From Stagonosporopsis chrysanthemi (lineage: Eukaryota; Ascomycota; Dothideomycetes; Pleosporales; Didymellaceae): DNA of 64,000 bases. Numbering within the stretch: the first letter of the stretch is position 1; every line of letters begins with the position of its first letter. Below the pieces are notes generated by a model. The model did not search any database. It worked only from the letters and a program-made list of their open reading frames with translations, and had not been told where the DNA came from. Of the stretch, positions 55,194 through 64,000 are shown in pieces. A program made the position numbers and the translations under genes. The stretch is taken from NCBI GenBank assembly GCA_022560025.1, contig JAFISE010000067.1:1-64000 (forward strand). The letters are read 5' to 3'.

Positions 55194-57866
55194 CTTGAAA
55201 TGGAGTAAAGAGAATGACGGCCCTCCTGCAACCCTGACAGGCCCAGACTTATAGGAAAAGTTCTTTCAACAGCTCTTCGCACTGACGGTTGGGTTCTGAA
55301 CGGTTAGCTTGAGCATTTGTTCACAAGACCCATTATTCATACCTGCGGAACGTGCATGTAGTTCGCAGGGTGGAGTCCTAATGTAACCGGCAGCCAACCC
55401 GTGCCTGGTAGCGCGGAGGGATGACACCGTCATCCAATTGTTTTCTTGCCATAACCATGCTTCGATATCCTCTATTAGATCGAGGCACCGCAAGCCATAC
55501 CTCTGCCAAGATGCACTTCGCTAGCCCCTCGTGTGGATGTTGGCCAGGAACCAGGCAGTGTATCCGGCTTGACTTCATTGGTTGTGGGCTGAACTAGCCG
55601 ATATTCAGTTTATTTTCAAAGGGGGGTCATGAGGCTGAACTACAGTGCCTTCATCCGCTGCGTTACTCGGTTTGGTACGAGCAGGTTGTCAATAAAGACA
55701 CTGTTCTTCACATGTCAACGTTATTCAGAGGAAGTCGGGCATTGCTTCGAAAAAGGCCGAGATGCTTCGCCGCATACGAGGGTGGAGCTCCGATACCAAA
55801 CACTGGTCGAATCCTTCGGGTAGATCAAAACGCCCGCATCAAGAAACAAAAATGAGCAGACGCACATGAAATTGAGGCGCAAACAATATTGGTATGCACT
55901 GCAGTGCGCAGGTGAGCATTGAAATGGGCATTGCCCCAATCAGGGACGGATGCAGCCAATACCAGGGTCGCGCAGCAATGGGCGGAAGCGCCCCTGTATA
56001 GTACGTTTCCAACGGCTACAGTAACCCGGTTCCTGGAGCTTCGTAGCTGAATCGGATCCTGCGCACCAACACCGATTAAAATGCGTGCTCCCAAATTTCC
56101 GATTCGTTCGCAAGATGCAGGGAATGCAAAATTGATCAGTGTGTTGTAGGTGTTTGGACTGTAGCTGAGCGAGCACAAGCTGTGCCGAGATTATTGTGAG
56201 CATCTCACCAGCCGTCTTCGACGCCTTGATGTCAGCTTTACCAGCTTTGACAGCGCCTGGAGTGCTCGACGTCCTTCACCAGGCTTGCAGGTTGCATGCA
56301 TGTGATAAGCCCCCTTCTGCGAGAGAAATCAAAAGCGGCCCGTCGCTACGATGACATCCTGTCGCTGGACCTGAGTCCAAGGATCTTGGAAAGCCGAGCC
56401 ACGGACTGCATGCCCAAAGTACAGCACCAGAAGCGAGGCGTTGTGAAGTTGGTACAAGCGAGGAAGGTACATCTGCAAACTGCCATGCGGCGAACACGAG
56501 AGACGGGACGGTAGCTGATCGTACGGAAGAGCGACACGAGTTCCCAAGCCTCGGGTTGAAGAGAAATTCGAGCCTGTTGGGAGCAGATGAGCTCATGGTA
56601 GTCCAGTTAGCCTCGGATTGTCACTCTTTCGTATTGTGATCATCTCTGGACCAACGTCGTAACGCGCTCAAGCAGGAACGCGAAGGTCATCGCGCGCCGC
56701 CGCTTCACCGGGGCAACTAGTTGGCTTGGAAAGGCGGCAAGTCGATCGTTAGCAACAGCGATGCTGTGTGTCGTGTTGCGACATTAAGTACGCGTAAAAG
56801 GCACAAGACGCCTGATAAAGCCGAGACTGTGGATGAGGAGACAGGAGTTGTGCAGCAAGCAGGAGGCGCTTTGCGTTCGCGCCTGGCTGACTAACAGCGC
56901 GCGGTCGCTCCTCCCTCCATGAACACCCGCTCACAAAATGTCTGTATCATACACAGATCTCACACAAAGACGCTAGTATCTGCAACGATATCTTTTCGCA
57001 ATGTGCCCTGAGTTGTGCATCCAAGGAGCACGCAGGCTGCACATGTTGTGGTCGACGCTGCACCGTAAATAAGGTGACTAAGAACAACCGGAAAATATTA
57101 TTTTCACAGCTGATACGCCTCCAAACTCCTTCATCACCTCTGAGAAAGAAGGTCATGTGCCTTCCTTGTTCTCTACACTCTGATGACCCCGGAAAATCTT
57201 TGCGGGGTACCGTCTTGGGAGTCGAAGATCATAGATTGCTTCAACCGCCCTCATTAACCTCGAGTGATCATGCTGCTGCAGTACATGTCCTTGGCTTGCA
57301 ATCTGCCAGCCAAACAAATCGTCAAGATATATTGGTTCTTCACCAAATCGAGCTGAGCACAGCGATAAGGCTTCCCTGGATCATTAAACGCCTCCATCGC
57401 CACACTTTGAGGCAATCCTGTAAACGCTTGATTTGCTCCGAAAGCTTCGGCGTCGTGAAGAAAATTCCGATTTGGACTTGACCAAATTCTCGCATCGGGT
57501 CGCGGTTCGTCGCACCAGAAGCCGTCGGACTGCGATTGGAGGAACAAAGAAGGTTGCTGACACGATGTCTCTGTAGCTTATACTAGCTTTACGATGCTGA
57601 AACATAACGTGGGTTGCACTGAGACCAGGCAACGGTGATCGGAATCACCAATTGGAGGAAGTCAAGCTGGGTAAACGTCTCGCGATGATCCACGAATGGA
57701 GAGCTGGAGGTCAACATCCTCACCAGATATCAGCCAAGAAGCAGTGACAACAAGACAGCGAAGACAGTGACGATCAAGAGTATAAGAAGGACCTCGTTAT
57801 GCCATCTCAACACGCTCTCTCATCACAAACTCAACAGTCTCCCCCAACACTATCACGACTCCCAAC
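55194..57866. other. 2.7-kb gene-poor intergenic region
   Basis: Between the galactose oxidase and the second pectate lyase starts. Many short open frames on both strands (up to 142 codons), no family resemblance. It contains the promoters of both secreted enzymes. Confidence 0.5.
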
Positions 57867-58662
57867 ATGAAGGCCGTTCTCGCAACCCTCGCCATATTCC
57901 TCGGCACTGCCCTTGCGGCACCTACCGCGACCGCCTTCCCCACACCTGCTTCGTCGACTGGCCTCCCAGCTGCAAAGATCATCCCAGCTGGCACTACTTT
58001 CGATGGCAAGATGGTGCGCTACAGCCGCTCACCCGACACCTGTCAGGACCAAACGGAGACTGACGAAGCGGCCGCCATGTTCATTGCCGAAGACGGGGCC
58101 ACGATCAAGAACGTGATCCTGAGCAAGGCACAAGCCGAGGGTATCCACTGCCGCGGCGCGTGCACGCTCGAGAACGTATGGTGGGAGGATGTCTGCGAAG
58201 ACGCCGCTACATTCAAGCAACCAGCCGGCAAGACCAGCTACGTGATTGGCGGCGGCGCAAAGGGTAAGTCCACCCAGACCCCCCTTACAGCTTAAACACA
58301 CTAACAACTCCACAGGCGCGTCCGACAAGATCTTCCAGTTCAACGGCCGCGGCACCGTCAGCATCAAGAACTTCTACGCCGAGGACTACGGCAAGGTGAT
58401 CCGCAGCTGCGGCGACTGCACTGCGAACGGCGGGCCCCGCAACATTATCATCGAGGGCGTGACTGCGGTCGATGGCGGCGTGCTGTGCGGCATCAACACC
58501 AACTACGGCGATACTTGCAAGATCGTCAACTCGTGCCAGAGCAACAACAAGAACTGTGATCGCTACACAGGCGTGATCAAGGGGAATGGCAGCTCCAAGA
58601 AGATCGGATCAGGTCCGGATGGAACTTACTGCACGACTACGGGGTTCACCAATACGTGCTAG
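57867..58662 (+). CDS. Secreted pectate lyase, PL3 family (no.2)
   Basis: 247-aa pectate lyase, exons 57867-58263 and 58316-58662 (52-bp intron, GTAAGT donor, CAG acceptor). The signal peptide MKAVLATLAIFLGTALA is followed by a short Ala/Thr/Pro linker. PL3 features are MVRYSRSPDTC, ENVWWEDVCEDAATF, YVIGGGAKGASDKIFQFNGR, NFYAEDYGKVIRSCG and several paired Cys. The intron count (one versus four in the copy at 41.4-42.3 kb) and the divergent sequence show these are old paralogues, not a recent tandem copy. Same extracellular Ca2+-dependent pectin cleavage role. Confidence 0.93.
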
Positions 58663-59379
58663 ACGGTGGGGAAGAGATTATGCTGGCGCGTATGGGAGAA
58701 TTGTGGCAGCGTCTGATGTAAGAGCCGGACTTCGAGGTGTGATGCGATGCCGTGTAAATAGTCATTTGCTTGGTGCGCACTCGTTATTCTTGTATATACT
58801 TGACACAGACAACATCCATTTTTGCGAATTGTGTTCTTGCGTGATCTATGCTTAGCGGTGCATGAGCTGAGCGTCCCGTAGGACTCCGAGGATAGACGGA
58901 AATGCAGACTTGCAGCTGAGGTTGATGAGTAGACTTCTTTTGTGATCTATACTTACTAAAAAGCCCATGGACGCGCTGTTCGATCTCAGCCATGGTGGAG
59001 TCGAAGCCATTGTATCTATGTGCTGTCCATGTGCAATGATAGACAAAGACCTGCCTTGCTTGGAAAAAAATGTCGAAAGCATACTGTACAAGAACAGCCG
59101 TGCATCTGTAAGAGAGTGTGGAGTCTGCTGTATGGTGTGCTGGGAGAGGAACGGGAGAGCAGATGAGGGTGCGGCCGAGCACGCATTTGATTGGGCACCT
59201 GACGCCATCGTCATCAGGGTTCAGCAGTTCGGCGGGAGCTGCCCCTCTTCGGGAGAAAATGTTTGTCGTGCGAAGACAGGCGCGATAGTGAATGTTGCAG
59301 CGCGTCAGGCCTCTGCAATCCCTTTCCTCACAGTCTACCCCGCACCTTCTTCCGTAGCATCTCCATCCCGTACCGCAAG
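58663..59379. other. Intergenic, pectate lyase to MTA phosphorylase, no gene
   Basis: 717 bp. An open frame runs on the minus strand through this region and into the phosphorylase gene, but it is a composition shadow. Promoter of the phosphorylase gene. Confidence 0.5.
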
Positions 59380-60374
59380 ATGGCCGGCGTTCCCAGCACA
59401 TACGACGGTGCGCTCCTTCCCCACTGCACCCCGCGTCCACCACGCTGACCCCAGCCCCAGCACCCGTCCACATCGCCGTCATTGGCGGCACCGGCATCCA
59501 GTCACTGCCCGGCTTCACGCTGGCTGCGACGCTCGACGTCGACACACCATGGGGCAAGCCGTCGTCGCCCATCAGCATCCTGCACCACCCCTCGCCCTCG
59601 ACCGGCGCCAACGTCCCCGTCGCGTTCCTCTCGCGCCACGGCCTCTCTCACGAGCTTGCGCCCCACGAGGTCAAGAACCAGGCCAACATTGCTGCGCTGC
59701 GCCACCTCGGTGTGCGCACCATCATCGCCTTCTCCGCCGTTGGCTCGCTGCAGGAGGAGGTCCGCCCGCGCGACTTTGTCGTCCCCGACCAGGTCATTGA
59801 CCGCACCAAGGGCATCCGCCCGTTCACATACTTTGAGAAGGGCATGGTCGGCCACGTTGGCTTCGGCGACCCCTTTGACCTCAAGCTGGCTGAGATTGTG
59901 CGCCGGTGCGGCCACAGCCTGGAGGGCGAGGGCGTCACGCTGCACGATAAGGGCACCATCATCTGCATGGAGGGCCCGCAGTTCAGCACTCGCGCAGAGT
60001 CCAACATGTACCGCAGCTGGGGCGGCACCGTCATCAACATGTCTGCGCTGCCTGAGGCCAAGCTGGCGCGCGAAGCTGAGATCGCCTACCAGATGATCTG
60101 CATGGCGACCGACTACGACTGCTGGAGGGGCGCTGAGGGTGAGGATGTCAATGTGGAAATGGTCATGGGCCACATGAAGGCCAACGCCGACAACGCGAAG
60201 CGCTTTGTTGGAGCTGTCTTGGATGAGCTCAGCAAGGAGGAGCACGCTCAGCTGGTCCAGGGCCAGCACCTCGTCAACCAGACCAAGTTTGCTGGTTCTA
60301 TGACCAAGAAGGAGGCTCGTGGGCAGGAGACCGAGAAGAAGCTGCAGTGGCTCTTCCCTGGCTATTTTGATTAA
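59380..60374 (+). CDS. S-methyl-5'-thioadenosine phosphorylase
   Basis: 315-aa purine-nucleoside-phosphorylase-family enzyme of the methionine salvage pathway: methylthioadenosine + phosphate to adenine + methylthioribose-1-phosphate. Exons 59380-59407 and 59455-60374; the 47-bp intron (GTGCGC donor, CAG acceptor) yields VPSTYDAPAPVHIAVIGGTG. Family motifs are IAVIGGTGI (phosphate site), FLSRHGLSHELAPHEVKNQA, IICMEGPQFSTRAES and VINMSALPEAKLAREAEIAY. Cytosolic. Length about 310-360 in fungi, so complete. The first exon is only 28 nt; the donor is weak, but the splice is needed to connect the only good ATG with the Rossmann start. Confidence 0.92.
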
Positions 60375-61026
60375 GCGAACATTTTGCTAACAAGCATCAC
60401 GACTTAGACTTTTAGACTTGAGTATCAACTGCTCATCAAAAGCATTACAAATCCACGTTCGCAAAAGCCCTGGCGCGCTGAGCAGCTTTGCTTCCGTACG
60501 TTTCACCTTGTCAATGCGTCAACTGTATTCGGCAGGTCGCTATCAGTGTTTCTCCATCTCTGCGGGTATCGACATCATCGAAGTGCGGGTGGAAATATCG
60601 ATATGCACCCGTTGCCATCAACCAATGTATGATGCGCCGCGGACTGATTTCCAGAGCCAAGTCCATCGCACCTTCCCTTTCGATACTAGCACAATACGCA
60701 CCACCATGGACCATCAGGCTCTTGAACATGGACTAGCATCTTACTAGTAGCAGACGAAGTAGAGTTTATCTATTTGACGGAGTACTGACATGGTTGTAGT
60801 CCTGTCGTGAGAAAGCGCATGTTACGCAACTGTTTCGATGCATCTCACAACAACAATTATAAGTGGTACGAGTGACTGTTCGATCTGGTGCAATCGGTAA
60901 TCCATGCATATGCGCCAACGTTGAATGTCTTTTGCATAGCAGCTCTTACAGTACCTTCCTTATCGCGCAGATCGACGCATCTCCGAGGTCGCTACTTCCC
61001 GCAGTCAGCTACTCTCACATCCTCGT
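60375..61026. other. 652-bp intergenic region, no gene
   Basis: Contains the amidase promoter. Short open frames only; nothing recognised. Confidence 0.55.
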
Positions 61027-63008
61027 ATGACGGATAACGGCCGGCAGTCCCAAGCGGATGGTGCAGGCAGTGACGACAAACACAGCTATAAAGGCCTTCG
61101 TGCATCTTGCGAAACTGGGAATCGTTCAATATCTACCCAATCGCTGGGCACATTCTCCCTCAAGCGAGTGGCATTCTACACGGCCGGCATCATGGTCTCA
61201 ACTTGGTTCGTCGTGAAGCTATTTGTGGCCCTTGCGCCCTTGACTAGCGTCGTTGCGCAGTACCCTACGCACCCAGTTCTTCCCCAGCTTCTGGATGCTA
61301 CAGCAGACGAATTGATATCTGGGCTTGAGGCTGGCGATTTCACAAGCCTGGACCTTGTTCAGGTAAGCTTCCGAATGTGTGACTTCCTGTAATGACGTAT
61401 GCTCACCCCGGTAGGCGTATGTCGGACGCATCCTCGAAGTCAATTCGACTCTCCACATGGTTACCGAGATCAACCCCGATGCCTGGAAGATTGCAAAAGA
61501 GCTGGATGAGGAGCGGTCATGTGGCAAAGTCAGGGGGTAGGTGAACAGCCATGATGATGTCCATGCAACACTGACTCGAATCTAGTCCTCTCCACGGCCT
61601 TCCAATCCTCATCAAGAACAACATTGCGACTGCAGATGAGATGAACAATACCGCTGGCTCTTTTTCCCTCCTTGGAGCCAAAGTGCCTCGCGATGCTACT
61701 GTTGCGGCCAAACTTCGCGAGGCGGGAGCGATCTTGCTCGGCAAGACTAACCTCTCGCAATGGGCTAACTACCGGTCTTCGAACTCGTCGAACGGCTGGT
61801 CTGCATATGGCGGTCAGACTTATGGTGCTTACTATCCCGGCCAGGATCCCAGTGGCAGCAGCAGTGGCAGTGGTGTGTCGGCAAGTCTGGGCTTGGCTTT
61901 TGGTACTCTAGGCTCTGAGACTGATGGCAGCATCGTGTCGCCCAGCCAGCTGAACAACGTTGTTGGCATCAAGCCTACAGTATGAACCGCTTACCAAACA
62001 CACAAACCCGAGCTAACATCTACCTAGGTTGGTCTTACCAGCAGGGCTCTTGTCATTCCTATCTCAGAACACCAGGATACCGTCGGACCCATGGCCCGCA
62101 CCGTGAAGGATGCCGCATATATCCTGCAAGCAATCGCTGGACCCGACCAATACGACAACTACACGTCCGCTATTCCATGGGCTTCAAACTCGACCAATGC
62201 CACCAAGCCAGATTACGTCGCGGCCTGCAAGCTCGATGCACTCGCTGGGAAGCGTATCGGTATCCCCCGTAACGCAATCGGTAGTCGCAACAGAGTCTCT
62301 GCACCGATCTTTGACGCCTTCGACGCTGCCATTACCATCCTGGAGGAGGCCGGTGCCATCATCGTTGACAACACAAACTACACCGCCTACGCCCAGTACC
62401 TGAACTCGACCGCAGAAGACACCGTGCTCTCCGGCGACTTCGGGCCCAACCTCGCCGCCTACCTTGCCCAGCTAACATACAACCCCAACGACGTCACCGA
62501 CCTCTCGGAAGTCCGCAACTTCACCCAGACCTTCCCCGCCGAAGAATACCCCAGCCGCGACACCGCCATCTTCGACTCCGCCCTCGCGCTGAACTTCACA
62601 AACACCGACGCCCAGTTCTGGGCCGCATATCAGGAAGACCTGTTCCTCGGCGGCCCCGGCGGCATCCTTGGAGCTCTCGCCACATACAACCTCGACGCCG
62701 TCGTGCTACCCACCCGCACCTCGTCCGGAATCAGCGCCATCATCGGCGCACCCATCGTCACCGTACCGCTGGGCGCCTACCCGTCCAACACGACCGTTGT
62801 TCAGAACGCGCGCGGCAATCTCAATGCCACCGCGCCGAACATCCCCTTTGGTATTGCGTTTGCCGGCAAGCACTGGAGCGAGGAGAGTCTGATCGGGTTT
62901 GCGTATGCGTATGAGCAGCGCAGTAACGTGAGGACGAAGGTGAAGCCGTATATCCAGCCGAGCATTGAGCTTGCGGATGTTGTGGGGAACCGGACGAGTA
63001 AGCCGTAA
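61027..63008 (+). CDS. Amidase-signature enzyme, membrane-anchored or secreted
   Basis: 610-aa amidase in four exons: 61027-61362, 61415-61536, 61586-61979, 62028-63008 (introns 52, 49 and 48 bp). The Ser-cisSer-Lys triad is visible: Lys in LLGKTNLSQW, the Gly/Ser-rich loop SGSSSGSGVS (cis-Ser), and the nucleophile region SETDGSIVSPS. The N-terminal ~45 residues are polar and lead into a hydrophobic segment (FYTAGIMVSTWFVVKLFVAL), so the protein is probably a type II membrane protein or enters the secretory path; many N-x-S/T sites in the catalytic half fit this. It hydrolyses an amide bond; the substrate is unknown. Related fungal enzymes are often annotated as glutamyl-tRNA amidotransferase subunit A-like, which is unlikely here given the membrane segment. 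Confidence 0.87.
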
Positions 63009-64000
63009 GAAGGCGTTTGTAGATGGCGCAGTTCTGAATTGAACAGTGTGCTTTGATTAGCTCTGGGATATACCACTTGTGACGGACGAAGGGCAGCCAA
63101 CCGCAGAAGGTCACCTGTGCTGGGACGCAAGTCATGCAATCCAATACCTGACGTTCTTCTCCGAGTCCCCAGATCGGGTGCTCGATTGCAAGAACAGCGA
63201 AAGTACGGGAGGCACTGCAGATAGAACATAAGAATAGAAAAAGGGCATCTAATCATAGTAGCGACGTGTAACCTGCTCTTATGCGCTCTGTGTTGGCTGG
63301 AGAGAAAGAGAGAGAGAGACCCCATGCCGCGGAAAAACTCGCAAAGTTGGTTGCCATACATGCACGTGTGTGAAGAAGAAACATTGCCAGTGCTCAGGAT
63401 ATATATACAGCAGTGCTGGTTTAGTCTGCCACATACGACCACAGGACACTGAAAGCAGCGCTTCCCGTTCGCTCAGCGGAACTTAAGCAGTGTACCGGCG
63501 GACTAGTAGTCAGGTGGGTGACCACTGGCGAATCCCCGCTGTTGTATGTATTTCTTTTTTTTTGGTGTTTTTCGTTTCCCTGATGTGGTGTGGTGGAGAG
63601 TGGAGTTGTTGATCTAAAGATGACGCCCAGTACTTAGCCTGCTACGCTTGAGTGTGTACTGCTTTTACCCCTATCCTCGCCCCCCCTTTTTTTTGGATAC
63701 TTCTTCTACAGTCCCGCATTCGCATCTGGAAGAAATTGACCCTGCGAGCGTGTCGATATAGGCAGTATATCAGGTTCGTTCCCCGCGTGGTGGGGTGTGG
63801 CACAGGGAGTGAGTGGTAGACAGCGAATGTGCATGCCTTGATGGTGTTTTGGAACATGGGTGGAGTTGTGCCCGAGCTTGTTGAGACGGTGTCGAGGCGG
63901 TGGTACGGTGTCTATTGCTGATGCAGACACATGTCTGCCATGCCCTGTGGTTCTTGCTGGGAGCTGTTGAGTCAAGCAAGGGGGGGGGCTGCGAGTGCAC
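63009..64000. other. Right window end, no gene
   Basis: About 1 kb with microsatellite-like GA (63301-63320), T-runs (63553-63561, 63688-63695) and a G9 near 63981. Open frames are low-complexity and unsupported. Confidence 0.5.

Noticed and set aside
58784..60269. Long frames opposite and out of frame with the MTA phosphorylase gene
   Set aside because: Composition shadows of a GC-rich coding region; Arg/Ser/Ala-rich with no domains.

Overview
The window is nuclear DNA of a filamentous ascomycete, most likely a plant-associated Dothideomycete (Pleosporales-like). Evidence: most genes carry short 46-95 bp introns with fungal GT-AG (occasionally GC-AG) borders; the gene families are fungal (PL3 pectate lyases, AA5 galactose oxidase, Zn2Cys6 regulator, PHO-4 type phosphate permease); intergenic regions are long and gene-poor. 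The placement is inference; no rRNA or tRNA was recognised.

Region 1 (about 0.9-31.0 kb) is a near-complete epipolythiodioxopiperazine (ETP; gliotoxin/sirodesmin-type) biosynthetic cluster of 14 genes. Left to right: N-methyltransferase (gliN-like), 14-TM MFS exporter (gliA-like), Zn2Cys6 regulator (gliZ-like), cytochrome P450 no.1, dithiol oxidase of the thioredoxin-reductase fold (gliT-like), PLP C-S lyase (gliI-like), NRPS (gliP-like), P450 no.2 (gliC-like), a DUF1857/SRPBCC-like protein, glutathione S-transferase (gliG-like), O-methyltransferase (gliM-like), dipeptidase (gliJ-like), gamma-glutamylcyclotransferase (gliK-like), P450 no.3. By the known ETP logic the NRPS builds the diketopiperazine, a P450 hydroxylates the alpha carbons, the GST adds glutathione, GliK/GliJ/GliI-type enzymes trim it to free thiols, GliT-type oxidase closes the disulfide, methyltransferases and the other P450s decorate the core, and the MFS protein exports it. 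Four gene pairs are divergent and share promoters. Two features stand out: the NRPS starts directly with a thiolation domain (T-C-A-T-C; no first adenylation domain and no last T domain), and the DUF1857 gene is not part of the gene set I recall for gliotoxin or sirodesmin. Two 97% identical 176-bp MITE copies with clean 5-bp target duplications sit inside the cluster, and a CGG-N-CCG motif recurs in its promoters.

Region 2 (31.3-48.6 kb) is gene-poor: an OTT_1508-type deaminase gene interrupted by one in-frame TGA, a PHO-4 family phosphate permease, a small inverted-repeat element, a PL3 pectate lyase and a two-RRM protein, separated by 1-3.5 kb stretches without recognisable genes.

Region 3 (48.6-63.0 kb) holds primary-metabolism and secreted enzymes: mannitol 2-dehydrogenase with an upstream in-frame presequence-like extension, an NmrA-like reductase, a PAN-PAN-galactose oxidase, a second PL3 pectate lyase, methylthioadenosine phosphorylase and an amidase. 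The first 120 bases are low-complexity and look like a contig edge, so the ETP cluster may continue to the left.
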